Below are positions 8,318 to 15,987 of a DNA stretch of 64,000 nt, in pieces; the stretch's first letter is position 1; each line of letters begins with the position of its first letter. This stretch comes from Streptomyces curacoi (GTDB lineage Bacteria > Actinomycetota > Actinomycetes > Streptomycetales > Streptomycetaceae): the NCBI RefSeq assembly GCF_001513975.1, contig NZ_KQ947986.1, positions 474,713-538,712 on the forward strand. The letters are read 5' to 3'. The translations under genes and the position numbers were made by a program. The notes beneath the pieces were generated by a model, which made no database searches, was not told the origin of the DNA, and saw only the letters and a list, made by a program, of their open reading frames with translations.

Positions 8318-8871
8318 TTGATGGCTTACGGGTGCGACATGCTGGAATCTCCAGGACCGAATCTCCAGGACCGATCGAGCACAGGGAGCCCGCCATCACT
8401 CGCCAGCACGCCACCCCGAAGCCCATCGACGCGAACGAGCCGTGGATGCGTGGGCTGCACGCGGACACGGGCTACCTGCTGTACCGGCTGGGCCTGCGGT
8501 CCGGACAGCTCTTCAACTCCTTCCTCCTGGAGTCGGGACTGCGGCTGCGCCACTACGCGGTGCTGCGCTTCCTCGCCACCAGCGAAGGGGCGTTGCAGCG
8601 TGAGCTGAGCGCCCGGCTCGGCTACGACCCCAGCGCGATCGTCGGCCTGGTCGACGACCTGGAGAAGCTGGGCTTCGCCGAGCGCCGCCCCGCCCCCGAC
8701 GACCGCCGCAGCCGGATCGTCGTCCTCACCGAGGGCGGCCGCGCGTTTCTGCGCGACACCGACGAGGCGGGCCTTCGGGTGACCAACGAACTGCTGGACC
8801 CGCTGGACGCCGCCGAACGGGAGACGCTGCACGCGCTGCTGCTGCGGATCGCCGAGGACGGACTCAGCTGA
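8302..8871 (+). CDS. couR: MarR-family regulator, CouR-like
   Basis: A winged-helix regulator of up to 189 residues: LRLRHYAVLRFLATSEGALQ (helices), REL(S)ARLGYDPSAIVGLVDDLEKLGFAERR (recognition helix), and the wing DDRRSRIVVLTEGG. MarR-type CouR proteins repress hydroxycinnamate genes and are released by the aryl-CoA product. The start is uncertain. In-frame options are TTG 8299, ATG 8302, GTG 8332 and ATG 8446. The best ribosome-binding site (AGGGAG at 8383) precedes an ATC codon at 8395, where the family-like N-terminus would begin. A 14-bp tandem duplication lies between the early start codons and the fold. The symbol rests on synteny. Confidence 0.75.
   Translation: MTSIVVDGLRVRHAGISRTESPGPIEHREPAITRQHATPKPIDANEPWMRGLHADTGYLLYRLGLRSGQLFNSFLLESGLRLRHYAVLRFLATSEGALQRELSARLGYDPSAIVGLVDDLEKLGFAERRPAPDDRRSRIVVLTEGGRAFLRDTDEAGLRVTNELLDPLDAAERETLHALLLRIAEDGLS
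8345..8372 (+). repeat. Perfect 14-bp tandem duplication
   Basis: GAATCTCCAGGACC occurs twice without a gap, at 8345-8358 and 8359-8372. The length is not a multiple of three, so if this region were translated the duplication would have shifted the frame. This argues that translation of the MarR gene begins downstream of it. Confidence 0.8.
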
Positions 8872-8951
8872 TGTTGTGCAAATGATTGACGGCCGCAGGG
8901 GAGATGCCTAACTTCACGGAGCAACCGAGACCCGTCCCCAGGGAGCTCACC

Positions 8952-10310
8952 GTGCAGCCATCCCCCTCCACCGCCCAACCGCCCTCCGATGCGCGGCAGT
9001 TGCGTCGCGTCGCCCTGTCGGGCCTGCTCGGCACGGCAGTCGAGTTCTACGACTTCCTCGTCTACGGCACCGTCGCCGCGCTGGTCTTCGGCGACCTGTT
9101 CTTCCCCCGCGCCGACACCGCGGTCGGCACCATCGCGGCCTTCGGCACCTTCGCCGCCGGCTATGTCGCCCGCCCGCTCGGCGGCATCGTCTTCGGCCAC
9201 TTCGGCGACCGGATCGGCCGCAAGTCGATGATGCTGCTGACCATGGTCCTGATGGGCTGCGGCAGCTTCCTCATCGGTGTCCTGCCCACCTACGACGCGA
9301 TCGGCGTGTGGGCGCCCGTACTGCTCGTCACCCTGCGCGTGGTGCAGGGCCTCGCGATCGGCGGCGAGTGGGGCGGCGCGACCCTGATGGTCGTCGAGCA
9401 CGCCGAACGCACCCAGGGCGCGCGGCGCGGCCTGTGGTCCAGCTTCACCCAGCTCGGCGCGCCGCTGGGCTCGGTGCTGTCGGCCGGCGTGGTCACGCTG
9501 GTGTCCGCCCTGCCCGACGGCGAGTTCCGCGCCTGGGGCTGGCGGGTGCCGTTCCTGCTGAGCATCGTGCTGCTGGGCGTCGGCCTGTTCGTGCGCCTGA
9601 AGGTCGCCGAGAGCCCGCTGTTCGCGCAAGCCAGGCACGAACCCGAGCCCGGCAGGCCGCCGGTGGTGGAGGTGCTGCGCCGCCCGAAGCCCGTGCTGCT
9701 CGCTGCGTGCGTCGGCATCGGCGCGTTCACGGCCCAGTCCCTGCTGACCGGATTCATGATCTCGTACGCGGTCCAGCACGGGTACACCCGTCCGCAGGTG
9801 CTCACCGCCGTGACCGTCGCCTCCTGCGTGGCGCTCGTCGTCCTCCCCGCCGCCTCCGCGCTGTCCGACCGGGTCGGCCGCCGCCCGGTGGTCCTGGCCG
9901 GTGCCGTCGCCTCGGCCGCGCTCGCCTTCCCGGTGCTCGCGCTGGTCGACTCCGGCTCCCCCGGCCTGCTGATCCTCGCCCTCGCGCTGGGCCACGGCGT
10001 CGCCCAGTCGACGATGTACGGCCCGCTCGGCGCGCTGCTCAGCGAGATGTTCGGCACGCGGGTCCGCTACACCGGTGCCTCCCTCGGCTACCAGGCGGCC
10101 ACCCTGCTCGGCGCCGGGTTCTCACCGCTGATCGCCAGCAGCCTGCTCGCCTCGTCCGGCGGCGGCAGTGCGCCCGTCTCGCTGCTGCTGTGCGGCGGGG
10201 CGGCGATCACCGCGCTCACCGTGTGGCGGCTGCGCGAGACGCACGCCGACACGCTCGACGCTCCCCCGTCCCGCACCACCACCCCCACTCCGGAAGGGAC
10301 ACTCCGTTGA
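8952..10310 (+). CDS. MFS transporter, metabolite:proton symporter type
   Basis: A 452-residue protein with about twelve membrane helices. The start is GTG 8952, six bases after AGGGAG; the frame is open further upstream without a good site. Seen: the family opening GLLGTAVEFYDFLVYGTVAALVF, the loop motif GHFGDRIGRKSMM, the RVVQGLAIGGEWGG signature, and SDRVGRRPVV in the second half. This subfamily imports organic acids such as shikimate, alpha-ketoglutarate or aromatic acids with protons. Its place after the cou-like operon and MarR gene makes an aromatic acid a fair guess, and the RHA1 cou region also carries an MFS gene. The last four bases overlap the next start. Confidence 0.87.
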   Translation: MQPSPSTAQPPSDARQLRRVALSGLLGTAVEFYDFLVYGTVAALVFGDLFFPRADTAVGTIAAFGTFAAGYVARPLGGIVFGHFGDRIGRKSMMLLTMVLMGCGSFLIGVLPTYDAIGVWAPVLLVTLRVVQGLAIGGEWGGATLMVVEHAERTQGARRGLWSSFTQLGAPLGSVLSAGVVTLVSALPDGEFRAWGWRVPFLLSIVLLGVGLFVRLKVAESPLFAQARHEPEPGRPPVVEVLRRPKPVLLAACVGIGAFTAQSLLTGFMISYAVQHGYTRPQVLTAVTVASCVALVVLPAASALSDRVGRRPVVLAGAVASAALAFPVLALVDSGSPGLLILALALGHGVAQSTMYGPLGALLSEMFGTRVRYTGASLGYQAATLLGAGFSPLIASSLLASSGGGSAPVSLLLCGGAAITALTVWRLRETHADTLDAPPSRTTTPTPEGTLR

Positions 10311-11710
10311 GACTCCGCACCCGTATCGCCTTACTGACCGTCGCGGCCGTCTGCGCGACGACCGCCGTCGCCTCACCCGTACAGGCGGCGACGGACACCC
10401 ACCTGGAGGGCGAACTGCCCTCGGGCGCCGCGTACCTGATGGACGTACCCGCCGACTGGAACGGCACCGTCCTGCTGTACAGCCACGGCTACCGCCCGGC
10501 CGGCGCGCCCGGCAACCCCGCCCAGAACGCGCCGAGCCCGGACGCGCTGACCCGCCTCCTCGCCGCGGGGTACGCCCTGATCGGCTCCTCCTACGCGACG
10601 CAGGGCTGGGCCGTGACCGACGCCGTGCCCGACCAGCTGGCCACCCTCGACCTGTTCACGGAGAGGTTCGGGGCGGCCCGGCGGACCCTCGCCTGGGGCA
10701 CCTCGTACGGCGGCCTCGTCACCACGATGCTGGCCGAGCGGCACGCGGACCGCTTCGACGGCTCGCTGTCGATGTGCGGTCTGGTGCAGGGCGGGGCGGC
10801 CAACTGGAACAGCACCCTGGACCCGGTCTTCGCGCTGAAGACGCTGCTGGCCCCCGCCGCGGACATCCCGCTGACCGACTTCCCCGACCAGGCGGCCGCA
10901 CAGCGTGCCGCGAGCGCGCTGGCGACGAGGACCGCGGCGGCCCAGGAAACCGCTCAGGGCCGCGCCCGCATCGCCCTCGCCGCCGCCCTGCACAACATCC
11001 CCGGCCACAACGACCCCACGCAGACCAAGCCCGGGCCGACCGACTGGCAGGCGCAGCAGGCCAACCAGTACACGGCCCTCACCGGCCTGATCCAGCTCCC
11101 CGCCTTCAGCTGGCGGCAGGAGGCGGAGAGCCGCGCCGGCGGCAACATGTCCTGGAACACCGGCGTCGACTACACCGCCATGCTCGGCCGCTCCCCGCTG
11201 TACAAAGAGGTGAGCGAGCTCTACAGGGAGGCGGGACTGTCCTTGCGCACCGACCTCGCGGCCCTCAACCGCGCACCGCGGATCTCCGCCGACGCCACGG
11301 CCGTACGGTGGATGCGGCACACCAGCGTCTTCTCCGGCCGGCTGACCGATCCGCAGCTGAACATCCACACGACCGGCGACGCGCTGATCCCCGTACAGGC
11401 CGAGAGCGCCTACCGGCGGGCCGCCATCGCGGCGGGCTCCGGCCCGCTGCTGAGCCAGGCCTACGTCGACGCCCCGGGCCACTGCACCTTCACCTCCGGC
11501 GAGATGATCGGCGCCCTGCACACCCTGGAACACCGGCTGGACACGGGCCGCTGGGACGCCTCGCCCGAAGCGCTCAACTCCCGTGCGCGACAGGAGGATC
11601 CGGCCACCGCGGCCCGCTATCTGCACTACCGGCCCACCCCCTACCCCCGCCCCCACGACCTCGCCCACCCGGCGGACGTCCGCACACCTTCCGGAGACGC
11701 CCGGCCATGA
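10307..11710 (+). CDS. Secreted alpha/beta-hydrolase
   Basis: A 467-residue protein beginning at TTG 10307 (GGAAGGGA upstream, TTGA overlap with the transporter stop). Residues 1-28 are a Sec signal peptide. The nucleophile elbow is GTSYGG with Ser133; an oxyanion-type stretch LLYSHGY lies at 56-62; the likely catalytic histidine is in DAPGHCTFT near residue 390. The substrate is not visible. Coupling to an organic-acid importer suggests it releases an acid outside the cell, for instance from a hydroxycinnamate ester, for uptake by that importer. That is inference; a secreted peptidase or tannase-like role cannot be excluded. Confidence 0.78.
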   Translation: MRLRTRIALLTVAAVCATTAVASPVQAATDTHLEGELPSGAAYLMDVPADWNGTVLLYSHGYRPAGAPGNPAQNAPSPDALTRLLAAGYALIGSSYATQGWAVTDAVPDQLATLDLFTERFGAARRTLAWGTSYGGLVTTMLAERHADRFDGSLSMCGLVQGGAANWNSTLDPVFALKTLLAPAADIPLTDFPDQAAAQRAASALATRTAAAQETAQGRARIALAAALHNIPGHNDPTQTKPGPTDWQAQQANQYTALTGLIQLPAFSWRQEAESRAGGNMSWNTGVDYTAMLGRSPLYKEVSELYREAGLSLRTDLAALNRAPRISADATAVRWMRHTSVFSGRLTDPQLNIHTTGDALIPVQAESAYRRAAIAAGSGPLLSQAYVDAPGHCTFTSGEMIGALHTLEHRLDTGRWDASPEALNSRARQEDPATAARYLHYRPTPYPRPHDLAHPADVRTPSGDARP

Positions 11711-12462
11711 CCACCCGCTCCGCGCCCGACCGGCTGCTGTCCGTGCTCGCGGCCTTCGACCTCGAGCACCCGGCGCTGAGCCTGACGGACATCAGCCGGC
11801 GGGCCGGACTCACCCTGACCACCGCGCACCGGCTCGTGGCCGCCCTCACCGACTGGGGCGCCCTGGAGCGGGACGAGGCGGGCCTCTACCACGTCGGGCT
11901 GCGGCTGTGGGAGGTAGCGGCACTCGCGCCCCGCGGGCTGGCGCTGCGGCAGGTCGCGCTGCCGTATCTGGAGGACCTGTACGAAGCGACGCACGAGAAC
12001 GTGCAGTTGGCGGTGCGGGACGGCGGCGAGGTCGTCTACATCGAGTGGCTGTCGGGCCGGTCGGCGGTCGGCGTGCACATCCGCGTCGGAGCACGCTGGC
12101 CGCTGCACGCCACCGGGGTCGGGCTCGCGCTGCTCGCACACAGCGCCCCGGAGTTCCAGGACGAGTACTGCGCCGGTCCGCTCGCCTCCTTCACGCCGTA
12201 CACCGTCACCGAGCCGGCCCGCCTGCGCCGCATGCTGGCCGAAGTGCGCCGCACCGGGGTGGCGGTGAGCAGCCGCCAGGTCACCGACGACGCGCTGTCG
12301 GTGGCCGCCCCCGTGCGCGGCCCGGACGGCACGGTGGCCGCCGCCGTATCGGTCGTCGTACCGCAGGCCGACGCACAGGTGCCGGCCCTGGTACCGGCAG
12401 TGCGGCTCGCGGCCCGCGGGATCTCACGCGGGCTGGGGTGGCAGCCGGAACAGGAGCCGTAG
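11707..12462 (+). CDS. IclR-family transcriptional regulator
   Basis: A 251-residue protein whose ATG overlaps the hydrolase stop (ATGA). The N-terminal winged helix (DRLLSVLAAFDLEHPALSLTDISRRAGLTLTTAHRLVAALTDWGAL) and the C-terminal effector domain (VQLAVRDGGEVVYIEWLSG, HATGVGLALLA, VSSRQVTDDALSVAAPV) are both complete. IclR proteins often control aromatic-acid uptake and use, binding small carboxylates. Transporter, hydrolase and regulator appear to form one operon, so it probably controls its own operon or the neighbouring cou-like genes. Confidence 0.9.
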   Translation: MTTRSAPDRLLSVLAAFDLEHPALSLTDISRRAGLTLTTAHRLVAALTDWGALERDEAGLYHVGLRLWEVAALAPRGLALRQVALPYLEDLYEATHENVQLAVRDGGEVVYIEWLSGRSAVGVHIRVGARWPLHATGVGLALLAHSAPEFQDEYCAGPLASFTPYTVTEPARLRRMLAEVRRTGVAVSSRQVTDDALSVAAPVRGPDGTVAAAVSVVVPQADAQVPALVPAVRLAARGISRGLGWQPEQEP

Positions 12463-13228
12463 GGGTCTTCACGGACAGCCCGGCCGGACGTCCGGCCGAC
12501 AGCCACAGACCTACCGCGGACAGCTCGGCAGATCATCCGCCCAACGACCACAGGCCGCAGACAGCTCAGCCGGGGCACCCGCCCGACAACAACACGCCCA
12601 CCGCCGACAGCCCTCTCGTCGCACGATGCCCTTCCCCGAGTTCACGGTCGCGGTCAACCTGACCGCGCTGCTGATGTTCCCGAGCGACTTCCTGCGCAGC
12701 ACGGGTCTGGCCATGGGGCCGTGTTGGTCGCCGACACGTCCCCGACGCCGCTGCCCGCGCTGCTCGCCAGACTCGGCGAGTGCATCACCCCCGAGAAGGT
12801 TCGGCCGAACCGCAAGGAGGGCCGCCTTTCGCGCGCGCCCGGCCCGCTTCTCGGCCCGCCGCCGCGTCGCCGTACCGGCCACTGTCGCCCCGGCGCTGCC
12901 GGTCCTGGCGCTACCCGTCACCGGAACAACGATCAGCCTCAGGGACGCCAAGCGACTGCCGACGGCATCGAGGCGCGGCTTCGCCCCGTCCTGCGGCTCG
13001 GTCCCGGCTCGACCGTCGCGGTGCCGGTCGACAATGACGGCCGTACGGACGCTGATCCTCCCCGCGACGACAGCGCTGCTCGGCCGCCGCGTCTGATGGG
13101 CGCCGAGACCACCGCGCGGGCGCGCGAGCAGCCGCCGGCGCCCGCGCCGTCCGTGACGGCGAACGCCTGACGCCTCCTCGGTGCGGCGCTGGCGCCACCC
13201 GCCTGCCGGTGCCCCGCGGCCGGCCGCG
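12463..13228. other. 766-base stretch without a convincing gene; possible decayed DNA
   Basis: Just after the IclR stop, the 18-bp palindrome CGGCCGGACGTCCGGCCG (12481-12498) could fold as a terminator hairpin. Short GACAGC words recur between 12471 and 12620. A 156-codon plus-strand frame (12626-13096) has a plausible start of about 29 residues (MPFPEFTVAVNLTALLMFPSDF), then turns into Arg/Pro/Ser-rich sequence of the out-of-frame type, while protein-like stretches appear in the neighbouring frame. This is what a frameshifted, decaying gene would look like, but I cannot name a parent family. Confidence 0.4.
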
Positions 13229-13516
13229 CTAGAGGCGGACGGTCAGTTCCACCGTCACCTCGTCTCCGGACCCGAGGCCCCGCGGCTTGCGCACCGCGCT
13301 CTTCAGGGGCAGCAGGTAGCCACCGTCCTTGGGGAAGAGCGACGTCTCGAAGGCGACCTCGCCGAGCCGCGCCTCGACGGGGATGACGCCCCAGCCGTAG
13401 GTGGCCATCGCGGCCACGTCGCGGATGTCGGCGGACTCCTCGGCCGGGACGCGGACGAAGTAGTACGGCGCCGGTCCGCGCCATTCGATCACCGGGCCGG
13501 TGAAGGCGAGTTCCAC
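13229..13516 (-). CDS. DUF1905 domain protein
   Basis: A 95-residue protein (GTG start at 13516) that is one DUF1905 domain from end to end: ELAFTGPVIEWRGPAPYYFVRVPAEES, GWGVIPVEARLGEVAFETSLFPKDGGYLLPLKSAVRK, then VTVELTVRL. DUF1905 folds as a small beta-barrel often found with YdeI-type proteins; no enzymatic activity is established. The ribosome site is weak (AGAAGAG about 11 bases upstream). It stands alone, divergent from the GH16 glucanase, with no visible functional link. Confidence 0.85.
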   Translation of the reverse strand: MELAFTGPVIEWRGPAPYYFVRVPAEESADIRDVAAMATYGWGVIPVEARLGEVAFETSLFPKDGGYLLPLKSAVRKPRGLGSGDEVTVELTVRL

Positions 13517-13673
13517 GAGGTCGGTCTCTTCTCAAGAGGGGCCGGATCGCTCTCATTTTCACTCACAACGGGCTCTGCGAGGTGGCCGCGCCGAAATCTC
13601 GGGCTGCCGGGCACGTTTCCGTATTCACAGGGTGAACTCGGCTGCGCCGGGCGGGTTTTCTGTGCTTCACCTC

Positions 13674-13702
13674 TTGACGGCCGCAGTGACGGGGAGCACA
13701 TT
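13674..13702 (+). promoter_or_regulatory. Candidate promoter of the GH16 gene
   Basis: TTGACG at 13674-13679 matches the -35 box; CACATT lies 17 bases further at 13697-13702 as a weak -10. Transcription would begin near the 20-bp operator immediately downstream, so a bound repressor would block it. Confidence 0.45.
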
Positions 13703-13709
13703 GGCGACA

Positions 13710-13729
13710 CTTTGAGAGCGCTCTCAAAG
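13710..13729. promoter_or_regulatory. Perfect 20-bp palindromic operator, LacI-family type
   Basis: CTTTGAGAGCGCTCTCAAAG is identical to its own reverse complement. The core GAGAGCGCTCTC has the central CG and AGCGCT pattern of LacI-family sugar regulators such as those for cello-oligosaccharides and beta-glucosides in Streptomyces. Its place just before a secreted glucanase suggests induction by a glucan-derived sugar. No LacI gene is in the window, so the regulator acts from elsewhere. Confidence 0.75.
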
Positions 13730-13780
13730 GCACCCGCGCACTCAACTCCCCACTCCGTACACCGAGAGGCAGCACTCCCC

Positions 13781-15178
13781 ATGAGCGAACCCTCCGGCAT
13801 ACACCGCAGACGACGCCCCGTCAGGCGCGCGCTTGTCGCCGCGCTCGGCGCGCTCGGCCTGGCGGTGGCCGGCGCCCTCGTCGCCGTGCCGTCCGCGAAC
13901 GCCTCCGCGCCCACGCCCCCGGCGGGCTGGACGCAGGTCTTCCTGGACGACTTCAACGGCGCCGCGGGCACCGGCGTGAACACCTCCACCTGGCAGTACG
14001 CGACCGGCAAGGGCTATCCCGGCGGCCCCGCCAACTGGGGCACCGGCGAGATCGAGACGATGACGAGCAGCACCGACAACGTCGCGCTCGACGGCAACGG
14101 CAACCTCCGCATCACCCCCCGCCGCGACGCCTCCGGCAACTGGACGTCCGGCCGCATCGAGACCAACCGCACCGACTTCCAGCCCCCGGCGGGCGGCAAG
14201 CTCCGCGTGGAGGCCCGCATCCAGGTGCCGAACGTGACCGGGGCCGCCGCCAAGGGCTACTGGCCGGCCTTCTGGATGCTGGGCGCGCCCTACCGGGGCA
14301 ACTACTGGAACTGGCCCAGCGTCGGCGAGCTGGACATCATGGAGAACACGCAGGGCATGAACACGGTGTTCGCCACGATGCACTGCGGCACCTCACCGGG
14401 CGGCCCCTGCAACGAGACCAGCGGCATCGGCGGCAACACCACCTGCTCCGGCACGACCTGCCAGGCGGGCTTCCACACCTACCGGATGGAGTGGGACCGC
14501 TCGACGAGCCCCGAGGAGATCCGCTTCTACCTCGACGGCACCAACTTCCACACCGTGCGGGCCAACCAGGTCGACGCGACGACGTGGAAGAACGCGACGG
14601 ACCACGGCTTCTTCATCATCCTCAACGTGGCCATGGGCGGCGGCTTCCCGGACGCCTTCGGCGGCGGCCCGGACAGCGGCACGCAGCCGGGCCACCCCAT
14701 GGTCGTCGACTACGTCCAGGTGCTGTCGGCCGGTGGGAGCGGTACCACTCCCCCGCCGACGGGCAACCGTGACGCCTACAGCGCCATCCAGGCCGAGTCG
14801 TACGACGGCCAGAGCGGTGTCGGCACCGAGTCCACCTCCGACTCCGGCGGCGGGCAGAACATCGGCTCGCTGGCCAACGGCGACTGGGCGCTCTTCCGGG
14901 GCGTCAACTTCGGCTCCACGGCGGCCACTCAGTTCGTCGGACGGGTGGCGAGCGGTGCGGCGGGCGGCGTCAGCGGTCTGGTCGAGGTTCGCCTGGACAG
15001 CCGCGGCAACGCACCCATCGGCAGTTTCGCGGTGGGCAACACGGGCGGGTGGCAGTCGTGGCGGACGATCCCGGCGAACATCAGCGGGGTGACCGGGACG
15101 CACGACGTCTATCTCACCTTCACCAGCGGTCAGCCGTCGGACTTCGTGAACGTGAACTGGTTCAACTTCGGTCGCTGA
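13781..15178 (+). CDS. Secreted GH16 beta-glucanase with CBM6-like module
   Basis: A 465-residue protein starting at ATG 13781. Residues 1-42 are a long arginine-rich signal peptide ending SANASA. The GH16 catalytic domain spans about 50-317; its active site GELDIMEN places the nucleophile and acid-base glutamates at 183 and 188 with Asp185 between. A short linker GGSGTTPPPTG leads to a carbohydrate-binding module 6-type domain (331-465: AIQAESYDGQSGVGTEST, GSLANGDWALFRGVNFG). Such enzymes cut beta-1,3 or mixed-link glucans outside the cell. A promoter, a palindromic operator and a strong terminator surround it as a single-gene unit. Confidence 0.93.
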   Translation: MSEPSGIHRRRRPVRRALVAALGALGLAVAGALVAVPSANASAPTPPAGWTQVFLDDFNGAAGTGVNTSTWQYATGKGYPGGPANWGTGEIETMTSSTDNVALDGNGNLRITPRRDASGNWTSGRIETNRTDFQPPAGGKLRVEARIQVPNVTGAAAKGYWPAFWMLGAPYRGNYWNWPSVGELDIMENTQGMNTVFATMHCGTSPGGPCNETSGIGGNTTCSGTTCQAGFHTYRMEWDRSTSPEEIRFYLDGTNFHTVRANQVDATTWKNATDHGFFIILNVAMGGGFPDAFGGGPDSGTQPGHPMVVDYVQVLSAGGSGTTPPPTGNRDAYSAIQAESYDGQSGVGTESTSDSGGGQNIGSLANGDWALFRGVNFGSTAATQFVGRVASGAAGGVSGLVEVRLDSRGNAPIGSFAVGNTGGWQSWRTIPANISGVTGTHDVYLTFTSGQPSDFVNVNWFNFGR

Positions 15179-15188
15179 CACAGGCACT

Positions 15189-15233
15189 GCCGATGCCCCC
15201 GCGGGACTCGATCGCCCTCGCGGGGGCATCGGC
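15189..15233. terminator. Strong bidirectional terminator
   Basis: A 15-bp perfect stem (GCCGATGCCCCCGCG at 15189-15203 pairing with 15219-15233) around a 15-base loop. It lies between the converging GH16 and ArsR-rhodanese genes, 10 and 3 bases from their stop codons. Confidence 0.85.
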
Positions 15234-15236
15234 CGT

Positions 15237-15899
15237 TCACGCCGCCGTCTCCACGGGCAGCTCCGCCAGCCGCCACTCCAGCATCCCGTCGGTGAGCCGG
15301 ACGGCCCTGCGGCCGCGCTCCCGCAGCAGGCGTACGGCGTCGTGGGCGAGGACGCAGTAGGCGCCCCGGCAGTAGGCCACCACCTCGGTCCCCTCGGGCA
15401 ACTCGGCGACACGGTCGGCGAGTTGGGCGACCGGGATGGACAGGGCGCCGGGGATGTGTCCGGCCGCGTACTCCTCGGCCGGGCGCACGTCCAGGACGAC
15501 GATCTCCCCCGCCGCGGCACGGGAGAGGAGTTCCTCGCGGTCGACCGCCGTCGTGTCGTCGGCGCCGAGGTAGGCGGCGCGCGCGGGTTCGACGGCGGGC
15601 TGGTGGGCCTGGGCGACCCGGCGGAGCAGGGCGTAGAGGGCGGCGACGTCGTCTCCGGCCAGGCGGTAGCGGATGCGTACGCCGTCACGTCGGGTGGCGA
15701 CCAGGCCGGCCTGCCTGAGGGTCTGCAGGTGCGCCGAGGCGGTCGTCAGGTTCAGGCCGGCGGCCTTGGCGAGGGCGTCGACGGTGCGCTCGCCCTGGGC
15801 CAGCAGATCGAGCAGCTCCAGGCGTTTTCCACTGCTCAGCGCCTTGCCGGTGCGGGCGAAGGCGTCGTACAGGGCGGCCTTGCGTACCGCGTCTCCCAT
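15237..15899 (-). CDS. ArsR-family regulator fused to a rhodanese domain
   Basis: A 220-residue protein starting at ATG 15899, five bases after GGAGGA; ATGs at 15911 and 15914 are inferior. Residues 1-95 form an ArsR winged helix (GKRLELLDLLAQGERTVDALAKAAGLNLTTASAHLQTLRQAGLVATRRDG). Residues 115-215 form a rhodanese domain (VVLDVRPAEEYAAGHIPGALSIP) with loop YCRGAYC, giving Cys177 and Cys182. The helix-turn-helix part shows no metal-binding cysteine pair, so the persulfide-forming rhodanese loop is probably the sensor. It is divergent from a rhodanese-bearing metallo-hydrolase and transporter, whose genes it probably represses when reactive sulfur is scarce. Confidence 0.9.
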   Translation of the reverse strand: MGDAVRKAALYDAFARTGKALSSGKRLELLDLLAQGERTVDALAKAAGLNLTTASAHLQTLRQAGLVATRRDGVRIRYRLAGDDVAALYALLRRVAQAHQPAVEPARAAYLGADDTTAVDREELLSRAAAGEIVVLDVRPAEEYAAGHIPGALSIPVAQLADRVAELPEGTEVVAYCRGAYCVLAHDAVRLLRERGRRAVRLTDGMLEWRLAELPVETAA

Positions 15900-15912
15900 G
15901 GCTTCCTCCATC

Positions 15913-15924
15913 ATTCCATGGAAT
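15913..15924. promoter_or_regulatory. Palindrome, candidate ArsR operator
   Basis: ATTCCATGGAAT is a perfect 12-bp palindrome followed by TATTGTAG, an AT-rich island in the short region between the divergent ArsR-rhodanese and metallo-hydrolase genes. Position and symmetry fit an ArsR dimer site controlling both directions. Confidence 0.6.
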
Positions 15925-15987
15925 ATTGTAGTGGTGGGGTGGGCGGCCGGCCACCCGGCGCCCGTACCGTGGCAACTGGAGGATCCG

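Noticed and set aside
12626..13096. Possible 156-residue gene in the gap after IclR
   Set aside because: Only the first 29 or so residues look protein-like; the rest is Arg/Pro/Ser-rich out-of-frame type sequence. Recorded as a gene-free or decayed stretch instead.
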